Of a DNA stretch of 42,182 nt, positions 24,512-33,597 are shown one piece after another. The notes under the pieces are model-generated. The model did not search any database, was not told the DNA's origin, and saw only the letters and a list, made by a program, of their open reading frames with translations. This DNA comes from JACQAI01 sp035507915 (lineage in GTDB: Bacteria; Pseudomonadota; Alphaproteobacteria; Elsterales; Elsteraceae): assembly GCA_035507915.1 (NCBI GenBank), contig DATJNS010000379.1:1-42182 (forward strand), in the 5' to 3' direction. The position numbers were made by a program, and so were the translations under genes. Numbering within the stretch: position 1 is the first letter of the stretch; the number at the start of each line of letters is the position of its first letter.

Positions 24512-26653
24512 TCACGCGACCAGGCGTTCGCGGGGCAAGGAGACCGTCACCGTGGTGCCGGCGCCCTCGACGCTCCGAAACGACAAGTCGCCGCCGTGCA
24601 GTTCAACCAGGCTGCGCGCGAGCGGCAGGCCGAGGCCAGAGCCGACGTGGCGCCGCGCCAGCGCGCTGTCGATCTGGCCGAACGGCTCGAAGATCTTGGG
24701 AACGTCGCCCGGTTTGACGCCGATGCCGGTGTCGGCGACGGCGACCTCGACCGCGTCGCCCTTGGACTTGACGGACACGACGACGTGCCCGCCTTCCGGG
24801 GTGAACTTGACGGCGTTCGAGATGAGGTTGAGGAAGCATTGCTTGAGGCGTCGCGGATCGCCCGCGACGGTGATCGGTCCGTCGGGAGCGTCGAGGCGCA
24901 GGGTCACGCCGCCGGTCGCCGCGGTCTCCCGCACCATCAGGAGCGTCGCGCCCAGCAGCGATTTCAGGTCGACCGTCTGCGGACGCAGATCGATCTTGCC
25001 GGCCTCGATCCGAGCGAGGTCGAGCAGATCGTTGATCAGGGCGAGCAGGTGCTCGCCGCTGCTGATGATGTGATCGGCGTATTCGCTGTACCGGTCGAGC
25101 GCATCGGGTCCGAAGCGCCGTTCGCGAATCACCTGCGCGAACCCCAGGATGGCGTTCAGTGGCGTACGCAGCTCGTGGTTCATCCCAGCGATGAAGCTCG
25201 ATTTCGTACGGCTCGCCGTCTCGGCCTCGATGCGCGCGGCCTCCGCGGACTGGCGCGCCATCTCGAGATCCTCGGCGAGCTGCGCCAAGGTCGCCGCCTG
25301 TTTCTGCAGGCGCGCCTGGTTCTCCTCGCTTTCGAGCTCGCGGCGCTTGCGCCGCGCGATGTCGCGGTAGATCGCGACGCTGCCGAGGCCGCGCACCCCG
25401 GTGACGCGCCGCTCGATCCAGCGGCCGGTCGACAGGGCGACCTCCTGGACGCTCGTGCCGGCGGGGGCGGCCGCCACGCCGCGGACGCCCAGCGCACCGT
25501 CGCCGCGGGCATCCAGGGCTCGGCAGAACGCTTCGGCCGGATCGCTCGCCACCGTGATGGCGCCGCGATCCAGCTCGAGCAGCTCGAACAGGAGTTCGTT
25601 CCACAGCAGCATGCGGCCATCCCGGTCGAGCAGGACGATGCCGTCGGGCATCGCCTTCAGCACGGCCTCGAGCAACGCCTTGTCGTGGGCGAACCGGTTG
25701 GCCGCGCTGCGTGCTTCGCCTTCGGCGATGATGCGTTTGCGAAATTCGCGATCGAGCAGCCAGCCGAGGCACAGCACGGTGAGAGCCAGAACCGAGGCGA
25801 CCGAGAGGTCGATGATCGCGCGTTTGCGCCATGCGGCGAGCACGTCGTCCACGGCGAGCCCGGCGACGATCACGAACGGGTAGGTCCCGAGCTGCCGGAA
25901 CGTGCTGATCCGCTTGATGCCGTCGATCGAGGCGACCGACTCGAACGTGCCCGACGGGTAGCGCAGCAGGTGGTTTTGGAATTGCGGCTGGTCGAGCACG
26001 TTGCGGCCGATGGTGGCTGCATCATAGGGCTTGCGGAAGTACAGCGTTCCGTCGAGCCCGAACACCGCGATGCCGCCGTGCGGTCCGACCTCGACGCCGT
26101 CGTAGAACGACTGGAAATAGCGCGGGTCGAGCGCCGCGACCACGACGCCGGCGAACGTGCCGTCAGGCTGGTTGATGCGGCGGCTCAGCGCGACGATCCA
26201 CGCGCCGTCGGCCGGATTTCTGACCGGCAAGCCGATGTAGAGGCCGTGGTCGGGGCGTTCGCGTTGCGCCGTGAAGGCGGCGGGGTCGGGCGGCACGACG
26301 GCGGTCTCGGTCGGTCTGCCGCGGCTGGCGACCACCGCGCCCGCGGCGTCGAGCATCGCGATGCCGCGGATCTCACCGAGACCGTCGACCTGGCGCCTCA
26401 AGATGTCGTCGACGGTCGTGGGATCGGCGGTGCCCAGGCGATCGGCGAGGCCGCGCAGCACCAGATCGACCGCCTGAAACGCCTGAAGGGTGTGCTGCTG
26501 CAGCGTCTGAGCGAGATTGCGACTGCTCACCGCGGCCTGCTGCAGCGCAGTGCCACGCGCCTGGAACACCGTCCAGACGGTCAGTCCCAGCAACGCGATC
26601 GCGAGCGCGCCTGCGCAGCCGAGAATGCGCCGAGAAGTGGCCGGAGATCCCAT
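24512..26653 (-). CDS. Membrane sensor histidine kinase (PDC sensor, PAS, HisKA, HATPase)
   Basis: A 713-residue kinase. A first membrane span (about 10-32) and a second (about 287-307) flank a roughly 250-residue periplasmic PDC/dCache-type sensor (for example RPDHGLYIGLPVRNPADGAW and GGIAVFGLDGTLYFRKPYDA). A PAS domain (about 325-440) leads through a coiled segment to the HisKA domain with the phospho-accepting His493 in GMNHELRTPLNAILGF. The ATPase domain has N box NLISNAVKFTPEGG, G1 DTGIGV, F box FEPFGQ and G2 GSGLGLPL, all intact. PDC sensors commonly bind small organic acids or amino acids outside the cell. No cognate regulator is adjacent; the orphan receiver at 9622 is a distant candidate. 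The EAL gene lies downstream. Confidence 0.92.
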   Translation of the reverse strand: MGSPATSRRILGCAGALAIALLGLTVWTVFQARGTALQQAAVSSRNLAQTLQQHTLQAFQAVDLVLRGLADRLGTADPTTVDDILRRQVDGLGEIRGIAMLDAAGAVVASRGRPTETAVVPPDPAAFTAQRERPDHGLYIGLPVRNPADGAWIVALSRRINQPDGTFAGVVVAALDPRYFQSFYDGVEVGPHGGIAVFGLDGTLYFRKPYDAATIGRNVLDQPQFQNHLLRYPSGTFESVASIDGIKRISTFRQLGTYPFVIVAGLAVDDVLAAWRKRAIIDLSVASVLALTVLCLGWLLDREFRKRIIAEGEARSAANRFAHDKALLEAVLKAMPDGIVLLDRDGRMLLWNELLFELLELDRGAITVASDPAEAFCRALDARGDGALGVRGVAAAPAGTSVQEVALSTGRWIERRVTGVRGLGSVAIYRDIARRKRRELESEENQARLQKQAATLAQLAEDLEMARQSAEAARIEAETASRTKSSFIAGMNHELRTPLNAILGFAQVIRERRFGPDALDRYSEYADHIISSGEHLLALINDLLDLARIEAGKIDLRPQTVDLKSLLGATLLMVRETAATGGVTLRLDAPDGPITVAGDPRRLKQCFLNLISNAVKFTPEGGHVVVSVKSKGDAVEVAVADTGIGVKPGDVPKIFEPFGQIDSALARRHVGSGLGLPLARSLVELHGGDLSFRSVEGAGTTVTVSLPRERLVA

Positions 26654-26746
26654 GGGGTCGTGGACGGGGCGGGACGTTTTGGGAAGCTGTCAGATGGGAT
26701 GCCCGCGGCGCTTAAAGGGGGGTTAATTCCGGCGCGGCCGCCTCGG

Positions 26747-26775
26747 TTGCAGTAAGGTTTCATTCACCATACAAA
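26747..26775 (+). promoter_or_regulatory. Sigma-70-like promoter candidate for the SMP-30 gene
   Basis: TTGCAG (26747-26752) and TACAAA (26770-26775) are separated by 17 bases in a locally AT-richer stretch, ending 28 bases before the ATG at 26804. Good spacing and a fair match to the consensus make this the best promoter candidate on this strand. Confidence 0.45.
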
Positions 26776-26803
26776 CGATGCTCAGCGGGGAGGGACGAGG
26801 GCC

Positions 26804-27724
26804 ATGAGCGACCTCAAGGTGATCACGACCGGGCTGCGCTTTCCGGAAGGCCCGGTCGTCATGAAGGATGGTTCGGTCGCGCTGGTCGAGATCGAGCGCG
26901 GAACCGTGAGCCGCGTGCGGCCCAACGGCGCGATCGAGGTGGTCGCGCACACCGGCGGCGGACCGAACGGCCTGGCAGTCGGGCCCGATGGCGCGTTCTA
27001 CGTCTGCAACAACGGCGGGTTCACGTGGCGCGAGGAGGCGGGCATCCGACGGCCGGTCGGCCCCGCGCCCGACTACACCGGCGGGCGCATCGAGCGCGTC
27101 GACCCGCGCACCGGCGCGGTGACGGTGCTGTACGATCGCTGCGGCGCCCATAAGCTGCTCGGCCCCAATGACATCGTGTTCGACACGCACGGCGGTTTCT
27201 ACTTCACCGACCTCGGCAAGGCGCGGGCGCGCGACCGCGACTGGGGCGGCGTCTATTACGCGCTGCCCGACGGTTCGCGCATCGTCGAGATCGTCCACCC
27301 GATCCTGACCCCCAACGGCATCGGTCTGTCGCCCGACGAGCGCACGCTCTACGTCGCCGAGACCGAGACCGCGCGTCTGTGGGCGTTCGACATCACGGCG
27401 CCCGGCGAGCTCCGCAAGGCGCCGTTCCCGTCGCCCCACGGCGGTCGCCTGGTCGCCGGGCTGGGCGGCTTCCAACGCTTCGACAGCATGGCGGTCGAGG
27501 CGAGCGGCAACGTCTGCGTCGCCACCCTGGTCAACGGCAGCGTCAGCGTGATCGCGCCCGACGGCCGCTTGGTGCGCCAGCCGGCGATGCCGGACCTCTA
27601 TTGCACCAACATCTGCTTCGGCGGGGCCGATCTGCGCACGGCCTTCATCACCCTGTCGGGGACCGGTCGGCTGGTCGCCGTGCCGTGGCCCGAGCCCGGG
27701 CTCAAGCTCGCCTTCGAGGCGTGA
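26804..27724 (+). CDS. SMP-30/gluconolactonase/LRE family hydrolase
   Basis: A 306-residue six-bladed propeller enzyme of the SMP-30/gluconolactonase family, whose members open sugar and other lactones with one divalent metal. The N-terminal GLRFPEGPVVMKDGSVALVE holds the conserved metal-binding Glu. GGGPNGLAVGPDGAFYVCNN, LLGPNDIVFDTHGGFYFTD and HPILTPNGIGLSPDERTLYV supply the Asn residues. FDSMAVEASGNVCVAT holds the catalytic Asp. No signal peptide is present, so it is cytoplasmic. The ATG has a GGGGAGGGA site, and a promoter candidate lies just upstream. It converges on the hydantoinase B gene and might act on lactone intermediates in the neighbouring catabolic region, though nothing in the sequence proves this. 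Confidence 0.9.
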   Translation: MSDLKVITTGLRFPEGPVVMKDGSVALVEIERGTVSRVRPNGAIEVVAHTGGGPNGLAVGPDGAFYVCNNGGFTWREEAGIRRPVGPAPDYTGGRIERVDPRTGAVTVLYDRCGAHKLLGPNDIVFDTHGGFYFTDLGKARARDRDWGGVYYALPDGSRIVEIVHPILTPNGIGLSPDERTLYVAETETARLWAFDITAPGELRKAPFPSPHGGRLVAGLGGFQRFDSMAVEASGNVCVATLVNGSVSVIAPDGRLVRQPAMPDLYCTNICFGGADLRTAFITLSGTGRLVAVPWPEPGLKLAFEA

Positions 27725-27739
27725 CGCGTCGCGGCGTCA
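27722..27739. terminator. Hairpin between convergent genes
   Basis: TGACGC (27722-27727) and GCGTCA (27734-27739) form a six-base stem with a six-base loop, each arm holding the stop codon of one of the two facing genes. There is no T-run. It may be a weak two-way terminator or simply the by-product of facing TGA stops plus GC-rich flanks. Confidence 0.28.
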
Positions 27740-29734
27740 GGCCGCGAGGAATTCGCTGAGCTGGGGATAGCGGGCGGTCACCTCGCGGAACGCGCGCTCG
27801 ACTTCGGCGCCAGTGCCGGTCAGCTCGGCGGGCGGCAAGGCCTCGATGCGCTCGAACACGCGATGCTTGACGAAGAAGCGCCACTCGACCGGCAGCTTCC
27901 AGAGCAGCGCGATCAGGCGCGCATAGTTGGCGCGCGTCCAGATCCGCTCGTAGTCGATGCGCGCCGCGTTGAAGCCGAAGCCTTCGTTGCGCCGCTGCCC
28001 GGCGCGTTCGTCGCGCAGCGTGGCGGTGGCCACCGCGTCGATCTTGCCGTCGGCGATCACGACGCCGTAGTCCGCCCGTGCGCCGCCGAGCGAGACGAAG
28101 CCGCGCCGCACGTCCTCCAGAACGCGTTCGGGCGGCCGATCGAGCGGATCGCCGCGGCCGCCGGCGCCGGCCGACGTGATGCGCACGACGTCGCCCGGCT
28201 GCACGGTCACGACGTCGGTATTGCCGAGATTGACCTCGCGTTCGGTCCCCGGGTTGAGCAGAAAGGCCGACGGCTTCCCCGGGCCGCCGCCCGCGAGGCC
28301 CCACGGCGTGAACCGGCTGCGGTCGCGGTTGCGCGCGGTCACCACCGAGTCGGGCGAGGAGATCTCGAACTCGAGCGTGGTGCCGCCGCCGCCGCGATGG
28401 CGACCCGGGCCTCCCGAATCCGGCGCCAAGCCGTAGCGCACGATCTTGACCGGCACCTCGGCCTCGTTGATCTCGACCGGCGTGTTCTTGAAGAAGCCGA
28501 AGTTCATGCCGGCGCCCTCGACGCCGTCGCGCTCGGGCAGCCCGCCGCCGCCGCCGGTGATCGGATCGAGATTGGCCATGACGCGCCGGCCGGTGCGCGT
28601 GTCCATGGTGCGGATGTTGATCAGCGGCCCGCCGTCGCCGCACGCCGCCGGCACGATGTCGGGCAAAGCCTGCGCGAAGGCGCCGAACACCGTCGATTGC
28701 TGGCGGATGCAGCACAGGGTCCGCATGCCGACCGCCGCCGGAAACCGCGGGTTGACGATCGAGCCCTCGGGCAGGATGCAGCGCACCGGCCTGGTGAGCC
28801 CGCAATTGAGCAGGATCGTGGGGTCCATCGTGTGGAACACGTAGATCACCGGGATCATCAGCAGCGCGTGACGCGGATCGCCGCCGGTCGGCATGTTGAA
28901 CGACGCGGTGAGCTGGGGGTCGCTCTCGGAATAGTCGAGCACCAGCTCGTCGCTTTTGACGATCAGGTTGACGGCGATGCGTGCGGGATAGCCGCCGATC
29001 GAATCCTCGTCGATGTAGTCGGCGAAGAAGTACTCGCCGTCGGGGATCTTGCGGATCAGCGCGCGCGCCTGTTGCTCGGCGTAGTCGAGCAGTCCGTGCA
29101 TGCCCTCGCGGAACACCTCGGCGCCGAAGCGCCGGATCATCTCGTGGACCTTGCGCTCGCCGGTGTGCATGGCGGCGATCTCGGCCTTGAGGTCGCCCCA
29201 GTTCTGCTCGCGCATGCGCACGTTGAGCAGCATGATGTCGAGCACCTCGCGATTGAGCTCGCCCTTCTTGTAGAGCTTCACCGGCGGAATCCGGATGCCC
29301 TCCTGGTGCACCTCGACGTTGGCGCGCGACAAGCTCGCCGGCACGGCGCCGCCGACGTCGGTGTTGTGGATGTGGCCGACCGCGAAGCACATCAGCTCGC
29401 CGCCGTGGAAGATCGGCTTCCACATGTGGACGTCGGGCGAGTGGGTGCACACGAACCCGCTGTACGGGTCGTTGGTCATGCACAGGTCGCCGTCCTCGTA
29501 GCGGTCGATCAGCTTGAGCGCCCGGCCGTAGTCGAGCCCGACGAACCAGGTGGCGCCCAGGTCATACGGCGCGGCGAACGTCTTGCCGTCCGGTGTCGCG
29601 AGCCCGGTGGTGAAATCCTCGGTCTCCTTGACGAAGGTCGAATGGGCGGTGCGGTACAGGGTCTGCGCCATGCTCTCGGTCGCCGCGCCGCAATGGTTGG
29701 CGAGGATCTGCAGGGTCACGCGATCGATCGGCAT
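27737..29734 (-). CDS. hyuB: Hydantoinase B/oxoprolinase family subunit (HyuB)
   Basis: A 665-residue HyuB-family protein, the partner of HyuA in ATP-dependent hydrolysis of cyclic amides such as hydantoins and 5-oxoproline; related complexes carboxylate acetone or acetophenone. Typical stretches are ATESMAQTLYRTAHSTFVKE, DLCMTNDPYSGFVCTHSPDV, AVGHIHNTDVGG, DYSESDPQ, GLAPDSGGPGRHRGGGGTT and the late GAGGRGDPLDRPPERVLED. Histidines and acidic residues that could bind metal (HSPDVH and GHIHNTD) are kept. It starts 13 bases after the hyuA stop, with a GGAG site, and is the last gene of a four-gene operon that begins with the TRAP binding protein. Confidence 0.92.
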   Translation of the reverse strand: MPIDRVTLQILANHCGAATESMAQTLYRTAHSTFVKETEDFTTGLATPDGKTFAAPYDLGATWFVGLDYGRALKLIDRYEDGDLCMTNDPYSGFVCTHSPDVHMWKPIFHGGELMCFAVGHIHNTDVGGAVPASLSRANVEVHQEGIRIPPVKLYKKGELNREVLDIMLLNVRMREQNWGDLKAEIAAMHTGERKVHEMIRRFGAEVFREGMHGLLDYAEQQARALIRKIPDGEYFFADYIDEDSIGGYPARIAVNLIVKSDELVLDYSESDPQLTASFNMPTGGDPRHALLMIPVIYVFHTMDPTILLNCGLTRPVRCILPEGSIVNPRFPAAVGMRTLCCIRQQSTVFGAFAQALPDIVPAACGDGGPLINIRTMDTRTGRRVMANLDPITGGGGGLPERDGVEGAGMNFGFFKNTPVEINEAEVPVKIVRYGLAPDSGGPGRHRGGGGTTLEFEISSPDSVVTARNRDRSRFTPWGLAGGGPGKPSAFLLNPGTEREVNLGNTDVVTVQPGDVVRITSAGAGGRGDPLDRPPERVLEDVRRGFVSLGGARADYGVVIADGKIDAVATATLRDERAGQRRNEGFGFNAARIDYERIWTRANYARLIALLWKLPVEWRFFVKHRVFERIEALPPAELTGTGAEVERAFREVTARYPQLSEFLAA

Positions 29735-29747
29735 GGCGGAGGGCTCC

Positions 29748-31799
29748 TCACTCGGTCGGGGCGGCGAGCGTCAGGATCAGATTGCCGTGGGCGTCGACGC
29801 GGCCGCTGAAGCCGCGGGGGATGCAGGTCGTGCAGTCGCTCTGGGTCACGATCGCGGGTGCCTCGAAGAATTGTCCGGGCGACAGCGCGGCGCGCGCATA
29901 GACGGGCACGTCGCACTCGCCGCCATCGAGGTAGACCCGCCGGGTCTCCTCGGGCTCGGCACGCCGGCGGCGCTCGTCGGCGGCTCGAAACGTCGGCTTG
30001 GCGCTCTGGCCGATGATCACCAGACGCAGATTGATGATCTGCACCGGCGCCTCGGGATCCGCGTGGTCGTAGACCTGGCGGTGGCGCTCGTGAAACGTGC
30101 GGGCGATCGCGGCGAGGTCGCCGCGGCGCACCGCGTCGGCGTCGAGCGTCGTCTCGATCTCGTGGGACTGGCCGAGATAGCGCATGTCCGCCGAATAGAC
30201 GAAGCGATGCTCGCCGCGGTAGTCCTGCTCCTCGCGCAGCCAGCGCAGCGCGTCGCGCTCGAGCGCCGCGAAGCCGTCACGGATCGCCGGCAACGCGGCC
30301 GGCTCGAGCCCGACGAACACGGTCGCGATGAAGTCGCACTTGATGTCGGCGATCAGGCCGCCGAGCGCGCTCAGCACGCCGGGCGTGGTCGGCACGACGA
30401 CGTGACGCATGCCGAGGTCGCGCGCCAGGAAGCAGGCCATCATCGGGCCGGCGCCGCCGAAAGCCTGGAGCGCGTACTCGCGCGGATCGACGCCGTAGCG
30501 CGACACCAGCTTGCTGACCTCCATGTACATGCCCGACACCGCGATGCGGAGGATCGCCTCGGCGGCGGCGACCGGCGTCAGGCCCGTCCGCTCGGCGATC
30601 GCGTCGACTGCCGCGCGCGCCTTCTCGACGTCGACCCGGATCGCGCTGTAGCCGAGCTCGCCGCTGCCGAGATAGCCGAGCACGGCGAACGCGTCCGTGA
30701 TGGTGGCGCGGGTGCCGCCGCGGCCATAGCAGGCCGGTCCCGGATTGGAGCCGGCGCTCTCGGGTCCGACCTTGAGGACGCCGTGCGCGTCGACCCAGGC
30801 GACCGATCCGCCGCCGGCGCCGATCGAGGTCACCGCGACGGTCGGGATGTAGATCGGGAACTCGCCGATCATCTCGCCGACGCCGTACTGCGGCGTGCCG
30901 TCCTCGATGAACGCAACGTCGGCGCTGGTGCCGCCGACGTCGAGGCTCATCGTCTTGGGGAAGCCCGACAGGCCGGCGACGTATGCGGCGCCGATCACGC
31001 CGGCTGCGGTCCCCGACAGGATCATCTGGGCACACGCCGTCTTGCCGAGCTCGGCGCTCATCACGCCGCCGTTCGACTTGGTCACCATCGCGGGAGCAGG
31101 AACGCCGGCGTCGCGCAGCGCCGCCTGCAGCGAGCCCAGATAGCGTGCGACGCGCGGCTGCACGTAACCGTGGATCACCGCCGTCGTGGTGCGCTCGTAC
31201 TCGCGGATCACCGACCAGACGTCGGTCGAGCAGAACACCGGCAGGTCGGGCGCGGCGCGGCCGATGATCGTCTTGGTCTGATGCTCGTGGGCCGGATTGC
31301 GATAGGCGTTGATCAGCGCGATGACGATGCCCTCGGCGCCGAGCGCACGCGCGCGGTCGAGCGCCGCCCGCACGCTCGCCTCGTCGAGCGGCGTGTCGAT
31401 CGAGCCGTCGGCGCGAATGCGCTCGCGGACCGGCAGCACGCGGTCCTTGGGGATCAACGGCGCGGGCGGGTACGAGCGCAGGTCGTACGGGTCCGGCATC
31501 TTGAGCCGCGCGACCTCGAGGACGTCGACGAAATTCTCGGTGACGAGCAGGCAGAGCTTGATGCCCTTGCGCTGGATCACCGTGTTGACGCCGACCGTGG
31601 TGCCGTGGGTGAAGTAGGTGATGCGGCTTGGCGCCACGCCGTAGCGGCGTTCGAGCTGGCGCAGCCCTTCCATGACCTCGGTGCCGGGTTGGTCCGGCGT
31701 CGAGAGCACCTTCAAGGTGAAGAGGTCGTTGGTGGCTTCATCGAACGCGCAGAGATCGGTGAACGTCCCGCCGATGTCGACCCCGACGCGATAAGCCAT
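29748..31799 (-). CDS. hyuA: Hydantoinase A/oxoprolinase family ATPase subunit (HyuA)
   Basis: A 683-residue HyuA-family protein, the ATP-binding partner of HyuB. The N-terminal RVGVDIGGTFTDLCAFDEAT is the ASKHA-fold phosphate loop. TYFTHGTTVGVNTVIQRKG, MSLDVGGTSADVAF (second phosphate motif), VTSIGAGGGSVAWVD and GPACYGRGGT are standard family blocks. It probably phosphorylates or otherwise activates an amide oxygen so that HyuB can open the ring. The start at 31799 sets the phosphate loop at the usual position near residue 5; a longer in-frame start at 31874 adds non-conserved residues. Ninety bases separate it from the upstream GAF gene. The actual substrate is unknown. Confidence 0.92.
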   Translation of the reverse strand: MAYRVGVDIGGTFTDLCAFDEATNDLFTLKVLSTPDQPGTEVMEGLRQLERRYGVAPSRITYFTHGTTVGVNTVIQRKGIKLCLLVTENFVDVLEVARLKMPDPYDLRSYPPAPLIPKDRVLPVRERIRADGSIDTPLDEASVRAALDRARALGAEGIVIALINAYRNPAHEHQTKTIIGRAAPDLPVFCSTDVWSVIREYERTTTAVIHGYVQPRVARYLGSLQAALRDAGVPAPAMVTKSNGGVMSAELGKTACAQMILSGTAAGVIGAAYVAGLSGFPKTMSLDVGGTSADVAFIEDGTPQYGVGEMIGEFPIYIPTVAVTSIGAGGGSVAWVDAHGVLKVGPESAGSNPGPACYGRGGTRATITDAFAVLGYLGSGELGYSAIRVDVEKARAAVDAIAERTGLTPVAAAEAILRIAVSGMYMEVSKLVSRYGVDPREYALQAFGGAGPMMACFLARDLGMRHVVVPTTPGVLSALGGLIADIKCDFIATVFVGLEPAALPAIRDGFAALERDALRWLREEQDYRGEHRFVYSADMRYLGQSHEIETTLDADAVRRGDLAAIARTFHERHRQVYDHADPEAPVQIINLRLVIIGQSAKPTFRAADERRRRAEPEETRRVYLDGGECDVPVYARAALSPGQFFEAPAIVTQSDCTTCIPRGFSGRVDAHGNLILTLAAPTE

Positions 31800-31889
31800 C
31801 GATGCGCGTTCCCTGGCTGCTTGCCTGTAGGCTAGGCCAGGTCCGGATCGCAGCGCCAGCGTGTCGAGCGCCACGCGTCCGGCGCGCCG

Positions 31890-32498
31890 CTACATGCCTT
31901 CCTTGTCGACGTAGAAGCCGTTGGCCGGCGGGTAGGTGGCGGCGAGCCAGGCGGGTCCACCGTGCGCGACCCACGCGCCGGATGCGATGCGGGCGCAGGC
32001 GACCAGGACGGCGAGATCCTCGTCGCGCATCGTGTGGCGGGCCTGCGCGGCCATGATCATCTGGCCGAGGAATTCGCCCTTCCAGAAGATCGGCGCAAAG
32101 ATCGTCGAGCCCATGCGCGACGTCTTGAGGTACTGGCGAAACTCACCGTGCTCGTCGGTGTTCTTGAGGATCAGGGTCGAGCGGTTGGCGTAGACCCAGC
32201 CCGGATGGCCGCCATCGATCGGCACCAGGAGGCGTTCCTGGTCGGGCGGAAAGTTCACGCTGCCGACGAGCATGTGGTAACGCGCGTCGGGCGTGACGAA
32301 GAATCCGCCGGCGACGAAGTACTGGCGCTCGCCGGGCTTCAGCGCGCCTGGCTTGAGATGCGCCTCGCGATCGCCCAACAGACCGCAATAGGCGCTCGCC
32401 AGCGCCCGGATCGCGGCTTCCGGGCCGTCGGCATTTACGGCCGCCAGCCCGGCACGCTCGATCATCGCCAGCGCAGGCCGCAGATCACGCACGTCCAT
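31890..32498 (-). CDS. GAF-domain protein in the TRAP/hydantoinase operon
   Basis: A 202-residue cytoplasmic protein with one GAF-type domain (about residues 15-185). The central stretch resembles GAF sensors (HPGWVYANRSTLILKNTDEH, then STIFAPIFWKGEFLGQMIMA and DEDLAVLVACARIASGAWVA). No catalytic, kinase or DNA-binding domain is attached, so it may be a ligand sensor, a small-molecule binding protein or an accessory subunit. It lies between dctP (26 bases upstream) and hyuA (90 bases downstream) on the same strand, and so belongs to the putative regulon. The ATG at 32498 lacks a strong ribosome site, so the start is moderately certain. Confidence 0.78.
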   Translation of the reverse strand: MDVRDLRPALAMIERAGLAAVNADGPEAAIRALASAYCGLLGDREAHLKPGALKPGERQYFVAGGFFVTPDARYHMLVGSVNFPPDQERLLVPIDGGHPGWVYANRSTLILKNTDEHGEFRQYLKTSRMGSTIFAPIFWKGEFLGQMIMAAQARHTMRDEDLAVLVACARIASGAWVAHGGPAWLAATYPPANGFYVDKEGM

Positions 32499-32524
32499 CG
32501 CGACACCCGACGTCGGGAGAGAGG

Positions 32525-33544
32525 TCAACCGCCGGCCTGCATCTTCTCCTTGAGCGCCTCGATCTTCTTGACCAGCCCGCGCCCATCGGTGCCGGCGCGC
32601 TCGTTGAGCGCATACCAGCTCTCGAACACGGCATCGACGTTGGCCTTGTCGAAGACCTTGGCCTGTTCCTCGGGCGGCGCGACGTAGACCTCCATGCCGT
32701 TCTTCTTGAAATTCTCGATGGCCTCGCGGTTGAACGAGGCGTGCCGCGCGAAGTGCTCGTCCTCGATCTTGCGCAGCTCGGCCTGTACGACGGGTTTCAG
32801 ATCGTCGGGCAGCTTGGCCCAGCTCTGCTGGTTGACCACGAACGACCACGGCACGATGGTGCCGATCTTCCACAATCCAACGTGCTTGGCGACGGTGTGG
32901 AAGCCGAACCCGTTGGCGGTGCCGACCGACGTCATCACGATGTCGACGATGCCGCGCTGCAGGGCGGGCACGAGCTCGCCGAACGGCACCGGTGTCGGCG
33001 CCGCGCCCAGCTTGCTCATGAGCGTGGCGGCCTCGGTGTTGTGGACGCGTACCTTCTTTCCGGCGAAATCCTTCACGTCGTGGATCTGATCGCGCGAGAT
33101 GACGCACTGCTCCTCGAACACGCCGGTCATCAGCTGCACCGCGTTGTATTTCGAGGTCCAGATCTTCGCCATTTCGCCGCGTAGCAGCGGATCGAGCATC
33201 TTGTGGTAGACCGCGACGTCGGTCAGCAGGCCGGGCAGGTTGCCGAAGTCCATGTACGGTGCTTCGGCGCTGAGCCACGGCGTCACCGCGAACGAGCTGT
33301 CGAGGCGGCCGTCGCGCACCGCGGCGGGCTGCTCGGGGCCGGCGACCAGCGTGTCGTAGAGCTCGAGCTTGAGGCGCCCCTTGGTCGCGGCGTCGAGCCG
33401 CGCCGGGACCGTCTTGAGCGTCTCGACATAGCTGCTGCCGACCGCGTTGACGAAGCCGGCGGTCCAGGTGATCTGTTGCGCCGACGCCGCGACGGACAGC
33501 AGGCCCGCAACACCGACGCCGAGCGCGAATGTGCCGAGGCGCAT
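32525..33544 (-). CDS. dctP: TRAP transporter solute-binding protein (DctP family)
   Basis: A 339-residue DctP-family periplasmic binding protein with a signal peptide (MRLGTFALGVGVAGLLSVAA, cleaved near SAQ/QIT). Family blocks are LKLELYDTLVAGPEQPAAVRDG, LPGLLTDVAVYHKM, DVKDFAGKKVRVHNTEAATL (around the conserved Arg that binds the substrate carboxylate), PVPFGELVPALQRGIVDIVM and WSFVVNQQSWAKLPDDLK. TRAP proteins usually bind organic acids. AAGGAAA precedes the ATG. A palindromic operator candidate (33560-33575) sits 16 bases upstream of the start. The fused membrane component is divergently transcribed from 33598. It heads the operon dctP, GAF, hyuA, hyuB. Confidence 0.93.
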   Translation of the reverse strand: MRLGTFALGVGVAGLLSVAASAQQITWTAGFVNAVGSSYVETLKTVPARLDAATKGRLKLELYDTLVAGPEQPAAVRDGRLDSSFAVTPWLSAEAPYMDFGNLPGLLTDVAVYHKMLDPLLRGEMAKIWTSKYNAVQLMTGVFEEQCVISRDQIHDVKDFAGKKVRVHNTEAATLMSKLGAAPTPVPFGELVPALQRGIVDIVMTSVGTANGFGFHTVAKHVGLWKIGTIVPWSFVVNQQSWAKLPDDLKPVVQAELRKIEDEHFARHASFNREAIENFKKNGMEVYVAPPEEQAKVFDKANVDAVFESWYALNERAGTDGRGLVKKIEALKEKMQAGG

Positions 33545-33559
33545 CGAGGTTTCCTTGAT

Positions 33560-33575
33560 ATTGTCCGGACAAATA
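33560..33575. promoter_or_regulatory. Putative GntR-regulator operator 1 (palindrome TTGTCCGGACAA)
   Basis: ATTGTCCGGACAAATA at 33560-33575 contains the perfect 12-base palindrome TTGTCCGGACAA (33561-33572). The same 16 bases occur at 40125-40140, and I found no other copy. It lies in the 53-base gap between the divergent dctP and dctQM genes, so one site could control both. Two-fold symmetry of the TTGTC...GACAA type fits sites bound by GntR-family dimers, and a GntR gene lies at 38461-39237 downstream of the second copy. Confidence 0.72.
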
Positions 33576-33597
33576 ATCATCCTGCCCGTCCGGTTGC

